64,000 nt of DNA from Labia minor (Eukaryota > Arthropoda > Insecta > Dermaptera > Spongiphoridae), in the NCBI GenBank assembly GCA_963082975.1, contig OY720346.1, positions 39,583,787 to 39,647,786 on the forward strand. Direction: 5' to 3'. A program made the position numbers and the translations under genes. The notes under the pieces were generated by a model. It ran no database searches and was not told where the DNA came from. It worked only from the letters and a program-made list of their open reading frames with translations. Each line of letters opens with the position of its first letter. Within the stretch, counting starts at the first letter, position 1. This document shows positions 37,131 to 49,909 of the stretch, piece by piece.

Positions 37131-37269
37131 ACTTTCCCGCATACTTCGTATAAGGGAAGTATTGGAATCGTCAAAAATTTCGACTTCGAGATTTTGATAG
37201 ATCTTGACGTTTTAGACCTCCCTGAGTCGGAAAATACCATTTTTCGAATTATGTCTGTGTGTGTGTATG

Positions 37270-37300
<31 letters not shown>

Positions 37301-38232
37301 TGTCTGTAAGCAAATTTACTCAAAAACTAATCAAGCTAGGACTTCGAAATTTTGTACACCGATATTATTCACAGTTTGTAAATTTCTATCAAAATTTCGT
37401 CAAAATCGGTTAACCGGAAGTGGTACTTTACCTACAATGGTTGCGTTTACCTTTTAAGTAAAGTACCAGTTTGCTTCGAGATATTTGCTTCATATTTTGT
37501 ATATAGATTTAAAAATATGAAAAAAATTCAGATACCAAATTTCATCATGATCTGACTACCGGAAGTGACATTTTACCTATACAAGTAGCGTTTCCTTTTT
37601 ACCGACCGACGATAGTAAGGGAGGTATTGTTTTCACACCAAATTTCACCTGTGGATATTTTTAGGTACATATCTCCACGAATCATGCATTTTCTTAACAG
37701 AAAAAAGTATTTTTAGCATGATGTCTGTCCGTCCGTCCGCTGTGTGTCCGTAGAGATGTGTACAGCTTGAACGGCTCAACCGATTTTGATGAAATTTGGT
37801 ATATTTACTTAATGCATCAGTATGATGAATGGATCAACTTTTGGTGCAAATCCGGAAACCGGAAGTGCTAGTATTGCCGATCGAAGAGAGGAAGTGAAGG
37901 GTTATTTTCATATCAAATTTCACGTGAGGACATATCTCCACGTGTTATGCACTTTGTATTGGTTTTATCCTCGAGAAAAATCATCTTCATTAGTTTTTTC
38001 TTAATTTAAAATTATATGACGTCACCCCGCACTTCATGACGTCACAGCCAGCCCTTATATATTATAAATAAAATAAAATTAAAAATATTTATATTATATC
38101 CATATCTGTTTTTTTTTACATTTAAAATATCAGTTAACCGGAAGTAGCACTTTATTACATTCTAAATATTCATTCACAACTCTTTATACCTATTTATATG
38201 CGGGAAAGTCTAGGGGAGGACACTCCCGCTTA
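37131..38232 (+). mobile_element. Helentron-like repeat, family B, copy 2
   Basis: Head-to-tail with copy 1 (period 1181 bp, 17-bp linker). Same ends, hairpin, composite middle and TGACGTCA pair (38017-38024, 38037-38044). It lacks about 100 bp present near 36945-37045 in copy 1 and has a longer (GTAT)n tract near 37262-37300. Confidence 0.77.
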
Positions 38233-40496
38233 TTTTAAATTATATTTTTGTTATGAAGATATTTTTTTTTTAAGAATAAGGAAACAAATAACCCTTATTG
38301 TATATAGGATCAAATTATTTATCTAAATTGCAAAAAAAAATAAAACAAATAAATAAAAAATGTTTATAAATCGGCAATTAAATATATAAATTTATCTACA
38401 TATATCAATTCTATTAATTTTATTAGAAATTATTTAAAATAAATATTAATAAAAAATATTTTTCTCACTTTTTCTACTAATCCACTTTGGAGTAGCTTAA
38501 TAATTCATAATTGATTTAATAAAATAATTATATTAAACGTATTGTGAAAAAATTATAAAATTATATTTTAAAATTTTTTAATTTTGTATTTTGAAACGTA
38601 ACTAATGGTGACAAAAAGAAAATTTTTCAATGACATTTAAATTAAAAATTATAATAATAATATATTAAAAAAAAAATTCAAATCAAAACTACGGTCCGCG
38701 AACCAAATCCGGCCCATCAGAATTTATTCTTATAAGGTTTTTTTTAAATATTGATTTATGTATATAAAAATATTAATTTATGTATATAAAAATTAATAAT
38801 ATATTTTTTTTTTAAATAATTTTATTTAGTGTATTTAATGTAATTTTATTTTATTGGATATATAAATCTAATTTAACCATATTTGAATAGTATTAGTGAA
38901 CTCTTATAAAACAATTTAAAGTTAAATATCATAATGATATTCTTCAATTCTAATCAGGACTTTCAATTTTTCTCACCTTTGTTTTAGCCTGTTAAATCAT
39001 TTTATTTTTTTAAATTCGAAATTTTAAGCAGTTTTAAATACATTTATTTTCATATATTCCAAATGACTAATATGCAAATTCTAAATAAAAGTTAAAAGAA
39101 AAAATGTATGATACTTTATCTTTCTTAATTCTATGATTTTATAATTATAGAAACTTTTATAAATATATACCATCAAGTGTAAGTAAGTTTACTTTAAACT
39201 GTTTTTCCTCCTGACTAATAAAGTACCAGCTTTAGAAATGTTTTATTTTAAGATATACATTATTCATTTTTTTTTCATTCAAATGACAAACTGTAATCCG
39301 GGCTCTTGTTTCAAGTTTCTCTTTTCTAGCACCCTCTTCTCCATCTATTGTATCTTTTTCTTATCTCAACATGTTATTTATTATTTTTATAAAAATAAAA
39401 TACATCTGTAAAGAAGTTACACCATGTATTTTAGTGTAGATTAATTGACTAATCTAATGTACAGTTTGATTTGAATATTTTTTACATAAACTATTCGGAA
39501 TATGTAATCCAAAGAGCTTCCAACATTTTGTTGGTTTCTTATTAACCCTGCCCCTTTTATTTCTTTCCTCTCCCCCGCCGACACGATCTTTTTCTAATAT
39601 AAATAACATCGTCAATGGGAAATATAAAATATCACCGACCCTCTGCAGTGCAGAGACACGGGAATCTGTTGTCCGATTGCAAACGATCCCATATGGTCTC
39701 TTGTACTTACAACTTTTCCTAAAACAAACATCGCTCGATGCCCATTAACATGAAATTCATTTCTTGTATCGGCCATATTTATGCGAAAACAAACGACATT
39801 TATGATTTCGCCTCGACAGGTACATACTATATAATCTTAAGATCCATATTGCTTACTTAACTAAAAATATTTATATAAATTAAATAAAAAAAACAAAACA
39901 AACAAACTAAGAAATAAATGATAAAGATATATCTAGCATATTTTTATCAATTTTTTTTTTACTCTAGGCATATCAGTTAAGTCATTTTATTTTTGATTCC
40001 TATCATTTTGTTTCTATATAGGGATTATTATTATTTATCTATTCTTTATTTATTGCTTTTGCGATTTGAATATGCCCTTTGACCATTAAGTATTATTTTT
40101 ATTTATATTCATATTATAATTGTAAATTTATGTATATATGTTGCGATCCTAGTTCTAATCATTCAAGAGGCATAGTTTCATATTTTTATGTAAATTTATA
40201 TGCTATATAGGGGAAGGTTGCTATCGCTGGACCACTTAAAGAAAATATGTTATAAAATCCATGGATAATCTAATATATTTATATTTGTTAGGATTAGACA
40301 CATAGATAATAAATATTCATTTTTAATAAGATAAGTAGACTGATTTACTCTAAATTGGGTTGGACAGTTCTCTCCTTAAGGACAAATGAGAATTAAAGGA
40401 CTGATCTTGTTACAATATTAATTTATAATTAATAAGATATTATTAATTTTTTATTTAATTAAATTGTGAGTTAATATTCATTAATTTAATTGTAAA
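38233..40496 (-). other. Nox intron, AT-rich, with hAT piece and one island
   Basis: It includes a short hAT-like end (38685-38735: AACTACGGTCCGCGAACC, AATCCGGCCC) and a less AT-rich block at 39530-39835. A possible MITE end lies at 40209-40240 (AGGGGAAGGTTGCTATCGC). No gene. Confidence 0.5.
39530..39835. other. less AT-rich intronic island
   Basis: A non-repetitive 300-bp block containing CTCTGCAGTGCAGAG (near 39641) and several balanced stretches. Candidate regulatory DNA from composition only. Confidence 0.3.
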
Positions 40497-40930
40497 AATC
40501 AGGATCATACGAATATATTTAAGTTTCATCTCCTGTAACAATGATGTTTACGGATTTTGAACGTTCTCCATCCAAATTTTTCAACATTTCTTCCCACTAA
40601 ACAACACGACACTATTTTGCGCTTTGGTCAAATTATACTGAATCTATCTGGAACATATCTTCATCACACCCAAATGTTCATGCAAAATCAATTGTATTGT
40701 AGTTTACGATTTCCTAAGAAACACCTCTATCTGTCTGTAAGACACATGCCGATCTTCTTTAATCATGTTGCGCACATCATCGATAGCAAGATTCCCCTGT
40801 ATAGTATTTCATGTTCTTTATTGGCCTTGATGAAATACGCCCATTTCATTCAAATAAACTCGAAGGTTCTATGAACAAACTGATCCATAACCCTTTTTGT
40901 CTTAGTTACATACACTCGACTGCGAAAACA
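40497..40930 (-). mobile_element. mariner-like transposase fossil, N-terminal part
   Basis: The minus strand, in shifting frames, shows DDVRNMIKEDRHVSYRQIEV, ILHEHLGV, NLTKAQ and WEEMLKNLDGERSKSVN, then VTGDET with the first catalytic Asp, then SYDPD. These follow the order of a mariner N-terminal half. The C-terminal half and clear ends are absent; several stops and frame shifts. It is distinct from the 504-bp and 15.6-kb mariners. Confidence 0.78.
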
Positions 40931-42255
40931 GAGTGGTCATTTTTAAACAAAATTAAAATTAATGTTGTTAATCTGTATTCAATATTATCCGCCTGAAACA
41001 ACGATTCAGAGAGACTAGATAGTTTTTCAAAAGACCAGATTCAGAAAGACCGAGAGTCTCAGGCAAAGTTTTATTCTTATGGCGATAGAGAATCCACATA
41101 ATTAAAGATTTTTAACAAATTTCATACTAGCACAGGTTCGGGATTACTATTAACTACACATCAATAAGTTTGTCGCCTTTAAATGTCTTAATTTTGGAAG
41201 ATTTTGTTTGTATAGTACAGTAGCGATTCTGAAAGGAAAGCACACATACACATAGGAAAACTCTTGTTTTAACAATGAGTTAAAAATATTTTAAAAACAG
41301 AACCCAAAATACTCAATTTTTGTTGTATATATTTTATCATAAACGGAGGGGCTGGATGTAAATTATTAAGGTTGAGAAACACTGAAGTACGGATAAACTT
41401 GTTATAGTGAGGTTTGCAATGTGTAATATTTGGAAATAAGTTAAGTTTAGGACTTGGTTATGTATGTATGTTTAGTATGAGGAGAAATTAATTTGCATGA
41501 AAAAAAAGATCTTCCCACATTAATGCATGCTAATTGATGAGTATATAATTCACAATCATTACATCAACGGAGTTCTCGTTTTAAAATTCTATACCATACA
41601 CTGATATTATGGTCTCACCAAGCAATAAATGAAATCTCCTTAAGTACTATGGAATGGCTACCTCTCAATTTGGACTGGCAAATTCGCCAAAGGGAGCATA
41701 TTTTGAGCCTAATCTAAAGTTGACCATCTTTAGAAAACTGAAAAATGAAACATAAAATTCAGAAGGTATGATGTTCACTGGAATCACGTTAACAAGGTTT
41801 CAAATAATTATAACAGCAAAACAGAGCAACATCCCTTATTAGGAAGAGTGTATACTGGTGTATTTGAAATAAGTTATTTTTTCTATTTTTATTCTTTCAT
41901 TGCAAACAAATTTTGACGTTATTTAATAACGGTGTTTTTTTTATCATTAAACTTACATGTTTCATTCAAAGAAATTTCTGATATCAAAATGCAAGTGACC
42001 CAATTTCTCGAATTTTATTATATTTATAAAATATTCTTATAAAAATTTATTTAAACTGCAAAAAAATTAATATAAAATAATATTTTTAATATAAATAAAT
42101 ATTTTCTTTTCTAGCCTAAATTTTAGAAAGAATTATTTAGAGAATTGTTTATGTTATTACTTAAATACAATTACTTTATTGTAATATTTAATATTAAAAA
42201 TCAAATCTTTGAAATAAAAATTACTATTTAATAATTTAATAAATAATTGACTTAC
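40931..42255 (-). other. Nox intron next to the 42.3-kb exon
   Basis: AT-rich to average DNA containing a hAT-like end at 41280-41385 (AAGGTTGAGAAACACTG). It ends at the GTAAGT donor. No further exon was seen. Confidence 0.55.
41280..41385. mobile_element. hAT terminal fragment
   Basis: Reverse complement begins CAGTGTTTCTCAACCTTAAT, a typical hAT end. Its partner end was not recognised. Confidence 0.4.
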
Positions 42256-42586
42256 ATTTTTTGAATTGACAATCTTGTTAAAATCATCGAGGCTAATCTC
42301 TTTTTTATCCCCAACGGTTTGACGGAACAGGGTTTCAAGCCATTCTAAACTTCCCTGATCGAATCCAGATTTGGGCCGAGAGGCAGACACCTGTGCCAGG
42401 AAGTCCATAATTTGAGCGGGCGTAACTACACCGTCTGCTTCTTTATCCACCAATCGAAACAATTTATCCAACACTCCTTTCGCTTGGAGAATTGCCCGGA
42501 ACCTTTCCGGATTAATTGGCTCGTCGCCACATAAGACATACGCCACCGATTCCAATTGTTCAGCGAAATCTGCCTGTTTTTCGTCC
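42256..42586 (-). CDS. Nox: Nox (NOX5-type NADPH oxidase), internal exon: N-terminal EF-hand region
   Basis: This is the most upstream exon found of an insect NOX5-like NADPH oxidase, a membrane enzyme that moves electrons from NADPH to oxygen under calcium control. It carries 110 full codons, preceded by one base that finishes a split codon, so at least one more coding exon lies upstream. The acceptor (ACAG then GGACGA) and donor (AAT then GTAAGT) are good. The peptide starts DEKQADFAEQ and ends IVNSKN. A first EF-hand-like loop is DKEADGVVTPAQ (residues 47-58); it has Q rather than E at loop position 12 and so looks degenerate. A second, at about residues 82-105 (EWLETLFRQTVGD then KKEISLDDF), lines up with the unconventional first EF-hand of human NOX5. 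It joins in phase 0 to the exon at 19535. Confident by homology and splice fit. Confidence 0.9.
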
Positions 42587-42654
42587 CTGTAATCACAAAA
42601 CAATTTATCATTTTTATTTTTATCCAAGTACATATATATAAAGATATACATATA

Positions 42655-42997
42655 TAGTATACAGTCGTTGGCCCCCTTAAGCAACTCCTAGCAGTCTTTA
42701 ATGCATATCTGGGCAAATTGCGGAACAATCTGTGTCAAATTAGGTTTGCAGAACATGAGCATACTATGAGCATTTTGATGAATAAAAAAAAAATCATTTT
42801 CTCATGACATTTTCAAAATAACCACTTTAAAAAAAAAATCCTAAAAAATATAGTTATTGGCCTAGGTATTCTATAATGATTATTCAACCATACAACAAAC
42901 GATTACATAACCATAGTTAATAACGCAATTTTTAAAATAAAAATGTCGTATTATTTGTATTTTAGTGATAGGGGGCCAATGACTGCTTACTTTACCC
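42655..42997. mobile_element. MITE with GGCCCCC inner ends
   Basis: Facing motifs CAGTCGTTGGCCCCC (left) and GGGGGCCAATGACTG (right), and a right end ACTTTACCC before TA. The outermost left bases are diverged. It lies about 70 bp upstream of the Nox exon acceptor. Superfamily uncertain; TA flanks suggest Tc1/mariner. Confidence 0.6.
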
Positions 42998-43003
42998 TAT
43001 ATA

Positions 43004-43361
43004 CAGTGAACGTTCTATATAAACAACATAATTTTTAAGCAATCTCTATAAATGCAACTTTTTTTTGTTTAACTGTTCTGTATAAGCAACTTATTTTTTT
43101 AAAGCTAAATATTTGAGTCGACTGTTGTTCACAACAACATAACCTCAAATTGTACAAAATTATGTTATTGGAATATGTTTGTGTTTTGTGCTGCCAGTAT
43201 TGAAGTTAATTTCTGTTAATTAGAATAGTTACTAGAATTTCTGTTAGTTTCTGTTAATTAATTAATTAATATTTTTGTTCTTTAAATTCAATATTTCCCT
43301 TATAAGAAACTTTTTTTATTGAAATTGGTTCACATGAGTTGCTTATATAGAGCGTTCACTT
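43004..43361. mobile_element. pogo-like MITE (358 bp)
   Basis: Inverted ends CAGTGAACGTTCTATATAA and, from the right, AAGTGAACGCTCTATATAA, then GCAAC, flanked by TA (43002-43003, 43362-43363). The CAGTGAAC start fits pogo/Tigger ends. No coding sequence. It abuts the preceding MITE with only a few bases between. Confidence 0.75.
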
Positions 43362-43698
43362 TATATATATATTCATAGAAGTATTATTCACAAGAAGTAC
43401 AGCTTTAAAAGAAAATTTCTTATGAATTTTAATACAAAACATTAAATATATGAGTATATATTTTCAAATAAGCATTTTATTATGTCTTAAATTAGTTACG
43501 CAAATAATAATAAAAAAATATTTATAATAAATATAATATTCCTTATCGAAATAATAAAAGTATGATAATTTCATCAAAAAAAAAAAATAATAATATAAAT
43601 ATTCATATGACATTAATTATTGATTTAATAAATTGAAATAAAAAATTTTCGTCAGAAAATTAATGTTTTTTTTTAAATTTTTTATGATGACATGATGA

Positions 43699-43758
<60 letters not shown>

Positions 43759-45548
43759 AATATATAAACTCTCTTGACTAGATTAATTATCATAATGAAC
43801 AGAGCTTTCGAGAAAACAAGTACCATATTTATACAAAAAACTAATGAATACTAAATATCCTATATAAAAAAATTTGCAAAAAAAATTATTTGAATAAAGC
43901 TTTAATTAATTAATTCATATGCCCATATATCCTATTTTTTGGGTTTAAAACAAAAAGTAGTCCAGAGTCTTTACATTTTCACAGTTGATTTATATCCAAG
44001 ATTTAAAGACAAATCGAGTCTCATTAATCTTTGATACATGTTTTTGTTGATATTAAATTTATTTCTAAATATTTCGTAAAAGTTTAAACAGATAGAAAAC
44101 ACACGAAAGCATGACTGATTCATCATTTTAAACTGTGGTTTTTTTTTCTTAAGTAATAATTTCACTCGCCTCTAATTTCATTGAGAAACTAGTCCAAAGT
44201 ATTCTTTGGACATGTGAAGTTACTTAAACTGCCAAAGTGAGGTATAAAATATAGGCATAGGTAGAAAAATGATCGTCTACTTACTTTTTGAAAATATTGA
44301 CACAAATATAAGTTGTTGTTTTTTTAAAATACAAAATATACTTATATATAAAATATATTAATTAATTAATAAAAAAGAAATATATACTTATATATATACA
44401 TATATATGAACTCACTTAAAAAAGTGTTAATATCTTTATGAAGGAATGAAGACCGTCTTTCTGAACAAACTAAGATCATTTTTGGCTAGGATTTTTCTCC
44501 ACGTTACACAACTTTCACTTTTGTTTATATTTATTAAAATGAAATTAATATAATCTTAGTTTATTCATCTATACAATGAATGGCCTAACTCATTAATATC
44601 TTAGGATCAATAATAAAAGCGACATATAATCAATAATTTTATTTTTCATTCATATATATAAATGAATTTATATTCATTTCTTCCACTCTCTCAAAGATCA
44701 TTTAATATGCTGAATCATACATATATAATCAATTTACTCATTTATCTTGTAAACATTTTTATTTTATACTTTTATCATGTAATTTAATAAAAAGTAATCT
44801 TACTAATGACCCTCCTATCCCTCCCTCTTAATAATGAATATTCAATTATACTATATATATAGGATTATAATTTACCATTTTTACTAATATACTTGTATAT
44901 TTACTTAATTTATCAGTAATAACTTTAAATTCATCAACCAGGGAATTTAATTATTTATTAGAAAATATTTTTACATTCTAAACTAACAAAATCAACATCT
45001 TTTACAATATACCTATACCTATATATAATTATTGGTTAGCAAAAAAATTACTTAAATCATTTTGATTTAATATTTCTTAATTTCATATAATATACTTTAA
45101 TTATTATTAATACATTTAAAAAATGCTTAAAAAGTATTTATATTCAAAACATATGTTTATTTTTATTTTTCTATACATAAAACTGACCGGTTTTAGTAAA
45201 AAAATATCTTTTTATTATAATTTAAAATTTATTCAATTTGGCACAATTTATTAGATAATTTATTAAAAAGAATAGTCAAGACTTTATGATATGAATATTA
45301 ATTAGTATACTATTTAAAAATAATGGATTAGATTTGTAATCCTCCTCAAAGGAGATGGATCTAATTAATAGATTTATTTTATAGTTTAGCACACACATGT
45401 ATAGTTTTAAAAGAGACTAGAGTGGAAATATTTAGAATAAAATATATATATATTCATGATAATTTAGTAGGTAATAATTTATAATTTAATCTTCTTAAAT
45501 CTCACTATAACAAAAAAATTATAAAAAAAAAAAAAAAATTAACAGCAT
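43362..45548 (-). other. AT-rich, gene-free, upstream of the 42.3-kb exon
   Basis: It has a (TC)n-(TA)n compound microsatellite at 43700-43757 and otherwise low-complexity DNA. Small open frames here are not supported. It could be Nox intron or 5' flank. Confidence 0.5.
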
Positions 45549-45669
45549 CAGTGACAGAAAAATGCAAAGGTCATGGGAGCTCTGTTGTCGGGCAATGACA
45601 AAGGCATTTCTCAACTTGTTGATTGCCCGACAAAAGCGCCCCCATGGCGTTTACATTATTCCGTCACTA
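45549..45669. mobile_element. short palindromic MITE, copy 1 (121 bp)
   Basis: Ends CAGTGAC and GTCACTA. The two halves pair over nearly the whole length (TTGTCGGGCAATGAC against GATTGCCCGACAA; GAGAAATGCC-type core). Related to 49826-49909. Confidence 0.65.
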
Positions 45670-46639
45670 TAGTTCTTAAAATTTAAATCAATTCATAAAT
45701 TATATCATTGAATTAAGGATTATAATCAAATAACTTATAAATTAAAAAATGAATCCTAGGGAATATACACCTATTTTTATATTTTTTTTAATTAAATTTA
45801 AATAAAAAAATTATTAGAAAGGAGTAAAGTGAAGGAGCTCTTTTCTCCTATTTTACCTACAGGATTGTCATGTTTGAGATTTAATCGATATATAGATATA
45901 TACACATTATATGTATAAGAGTGAAAGTATTTTTTCACTATGTGTTAATCAATATTCCGTTTATCAATTTCATAACATCAAGAAATTATCAATTTAACTA
46001 TATTTTAGATTTTTTAGAAATAAAATTTTCTTTTCAAAATTTCCTATAAATATTATAATAGTAATTAAATTCAATGCATTAGTTATTAATTTATGATTTA
46101 TTTGTCATTTTAAATTAATAATATAATTATTATCCATTTAATTTAATTCATTTTAAATTAAAAAAAGTATAATAAAATAAGTTATATATTTTTTTTTCTG
46201 AAATAAAATTTCTTCTCTCATGTATTAAAAAATTTGAATGAAAATTTAATTTTTAATTATTTTTATAAATCCCTTTATTCTATTTTAAGATTTAGCCTAC
46301 ATTTATTTGATTAATGAAAAAAATAGTTTCAAGTTATTTTTTTTTATAATTCTTTTTCATCCCTTTTTTTAAGCTCAAAAAATTACAGATTATAATTATA
46401 CATATTCTGTTTGATACACTCGTCAAATTCAATTACTGTGTATTTGAATTGTATTTTGCTTTTAAAACATTTTGAATATAAATTATTTTATTTTTATTAT
46501 TAAGTTAAGTAAGATTCTTATTTAAACATATGTAAAATCGATGGTAGTTTCTATGTTGTTGTTGTTGTTGTTGTTGTTTGAGATTTTTACATATATTAAT
46601 AAATAAATAACATTGAGGAATCGATGGTTAATGTTTCTC

Positions 46640-46990
46640 GTGTGTGGTGTTAGTGTCTCTTAGCATTATCAACATCTCTCTCCTTTGCCTAGAAGGACAT
46701 AATCATATAACCATGTCTGGAAGCTTTTCACCAAAATCACTTTAATGGCATCCGATTGGTTTAATCCATTAATAAAAATGAATTTCGGTATAATGATGGG
46801 ACTGTTTTATCTGCCATATATTATTCGTTGACATGGAATATCCACATGAGCTTACTAGTTACAAAACAACCAACGTGACTCATTCGGCGAATTACGCTTT
46901 GATTGAGAGGCTTCCGACCTTTCCACCTTACACATGAACCCCCCACCCTCCTCTTGAACCTCCACCACCAGCACCACCACTGGAACCACA
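46640..46990. other. less AT-rich island
   Basis: Balanced-composition block ending in a pyrimidine-rich stretch with CCACCACCAGCACCACCAC. No repeat signature or convincing frame. Candidate conserved noncoding DNA. Confidence 0.3.
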
Positions 46991-48294
46991 CTAAACAACT
47001 TCAAACAAGCTTACTCTTATTTCTACATTTGTATTTTTTTTATTAATTAGTTAAAGTGTATCTTGAATATATATATATGAATTTTATTTTTTTTTAATTA
47101 TTATTAATTTTAGTGAATTTGTTAGTATTTAAAAAATAACATCTTAATTATATAAACTGTGTAGTAAATTTAAAAGTAAATCTAGTTATTATGTTTTTTT
47201 TATATTTTATAATAATAAATATAATATAATTTGAGTATAATTCGTTATTTTTATTTTTTTATAAAATAATAGCTATATTTTTTCAATCGTCATCGATTTG
47301 AATTACAATAATTTATATTTAATACCGATCGATAATATACAAATTTTGTTATTCATAATTTTAGAAGTAAAATCAAAAAAAAAGAAAGATTTTTGTCCAC
47401 TCCTATTTTTTCCATAAAACCCCGTTATATAAAAATTATAGATATTATATTAATGTAAGTGCATGGATAATTTATTGAATATATTCATAATAACAATAAT
47501 AATAAAAACATTTTTGAACTGGTTGAGAGAATTATTTAAATCTGGGTGGAGTACATACTCAACTGATCAATATGACCCTATAAAGATAGAGTAATTATTA
47601 TTTTCAAAGTAAAAATATTTTTAGGGTTACATAAATGATTCATAAACTTCAGGTTAGTGGGAGGGGAAATAATGATTTATTCAGATAGATTCAAGATTAT
47701 TAAAAAACAAAAAACAAAGTGAAATATTAAGATCAGAATTGCATATTTAATTTAATTTCACATTATTCATGAATTATTAAAATACGATTATTATTATTAT
47801 TATTATATTATTATTTATTCAATTATTTTAACATCCCAATTCATAAAATCAAAAATATTTTAACCATTTCATAATTTGACAGTTTTAAAATATTTTAATT
47901 AAAATTTAGAAAAAAAACTCCATTATAACCTTTCACTATGAATTAATCAAATAACGCGAATAATTTATAAAATAAATATTTTATGCTAGTAAACTAACTT
48001 AACTTATCTTATGTAATTATACAAGCAAAAATTGTATATTAGTATATCTATTTTTGTATATTTTTGAGAGATTTATTCTGGTTAATATTTTTTTAAAATT
48101 CACACAATAAATAATTTTTATAAAGAAAAATCGATCTGTTTGTTTCACCATCGGAAAAAATAATTTTTGTTAGATTTTTTTTCTTAATTAAAGAATAAAA
48201 AAAAACTTTTGATCATTTTCGATCTTTCTTTTAACCTTTTTTCAATATTTTCAATAAAGGTAAAATGATTTTTACGATCAGACTTTTATTTTAA

Positions 48295-48385
48295 AATTTT
48301 TAATGTTAGTGACCTACGAGCTAGTATTAATAAAATAATGATCAAAATTTGACCCACTTCTCAAAAAGGTTCGCCATCACTGCTT
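48295..48385. mobile_element. hAT terminal fragment
   Basis: Reverse complement of the right side reads CAGTGATGGCGAACCTTTTT, a common hAT end. One end only. Confidence 0.45.
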
Positions 48386-48554
48386 TATATGTTGTTAACT
48401 TAACGAATATTTTATTTTCTGTGTGGGGGAATGGTAAATATATTTCGTAATTTTATTCTAAAATATTATTAAAATAAATATTTTTAATTTTATTTCGTAA
48501 TTAAATAAAATATTTTAAAGATAAAAAAAAATATTAATACAATATCAATTAAAA

Positions 48555-48810
48555 AAGAATGATTAGAGGTAAATATGGATGACGTAATTTGTGACATCAT
48601 ATAAATTTACTTTTTTTTTAATTAAGAAAATACTAATACAATTGATTTTTCTCGAGACTGAAACCATTACAGATCGATTTTTCTTTATAAATATTATCGA
48701 TGGTGTGAATTTTAAAAAAAATCCTTCTAGCGGTTTAATATCTCAAAAATATACAAATATATATACAAAATATATATATATATACAATTTTGCCTAGTAT
48801 AATAACAATT
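48555..48810 (+). repeat. Helentron-like remnant related to family C
   Basis: It shares order with 24180-24390: a decayed pair of CRE-like sites (ATGACGTAATT, TGACATCAT), 'aatactaatacaattgatttt', TCTTTATAAATATTATC, a GTGTGAATTTTAAAAAAAAT phrase, and an end near CCTAGTATAATAA. Confidence 0.5.
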
Positions 48811-49825
48811 ATATTATAATAAGCATACATACTTTTGTTAAATTTCTATTTTTTTAACGAAAATATTTTTGTTATCAATTCTAGGCATCGTTATAATAAT
48901 TAATAATAATAATTAATACTTTACTATCTATTTGTTAGTTAAATAAAAATGAAAAAATATTTAACTATTATGAATAGAAATTGAACTATTATAAAAGAAT
49001 ATCCTAATCCAAAATTCCATTGATATAATTAATGAATTAATGAATTAAATAGTATTTATTATAAATTTAATTATTATAATTTATTTTTGTCTATTTTATA
49101 TCTGGAATAAAATCATATGCTTTTGATTAGTTTGTATAATTTATGATTGGTTTGAACGTTATCTTTGTTTACCAAACAGGCTTTCCATCTGAACTAATGA
49201 CTTTCTTTTGACAAAAATGATCAAACATGAAAAATGAAGGTAATTATAATAATTTGGCAATCATCTCCTATTAAGCTTAATAAAAATCTATTTTAATATC
49301 TTGATTGTAATTATATTTGAATAATTAATTACGTTGTACCTTTCTTGGAAATACTAATCAACTTTCGATTTGAATCTTCCACTTCTGGATTAGGATCTGA
49401 TAACAATAACATCTCAATCCCTAAACGATGAGCTCATCCTTATAAATGGAGAAAGAAATGAATGTGTAAATTAATCGATCGCTCAATTAATTGACTGTGT
49501 TCTTTCAATATTGATTAATTATATTATTCTTGTATATTTATTTGCCAATCTCTTTGATGGATTAGGTTAATCCTTCTTCAAATTTCTAATAAATAAATAA
49601 ATAATAAAATTTTGTATTAAATATTGGAATGGATGAGCAGATACATTAAAAATTTTAAAAAAAAACATGTAATAGAAATGAATACTACACAAAAAGTAAA
49701 TATATAAAGAGAAAACATAAAAAATATTTATCGGTACCAGAAAGGTACAATAAAGACGATAAACCTTTCCTAAAATGTCCAAAGGGCAAATATTAAATTA
49801 AAAAAAAAAAAAAATTAAATTTGTA

Positions 49826-49909
49826 CAGTGACAGTTAAGGTGGCGCTGTTGTCGGGAAATCAACCGGTTAAGAGGTCGCATTGTTGGCGTTTACTTTTTT
49901 CTGTCATTG
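49826..49909. mobile_element. short palindromic MITE, copy 2 (84 bp)
   Basis: CAGTGACAG and CTGTCATTG ends, TA target duplication (49824-49825, 49910-49911). The interior shares GCTGTTGTCGGG and GGCGTTTAC with copy 1. Confidence 0.72.

Larger units (their letters stand above)
45670..49825 (-). other. AT-rich, gene-free, with a few repeat remnants
   Basis: It contains (GTT)n at 46553-46580, an island at 46640-46990, a hAT-like end at 48295-48385 and a family C-like remnant at 48555-48810. No exon was recognised. Confidence 0.5.

Noticed and set aside
42426-42728. Second frame across the Nox exon
   Set aside because: It overlaps the exon in another frame and continues into the intron and MITE; no splice support.
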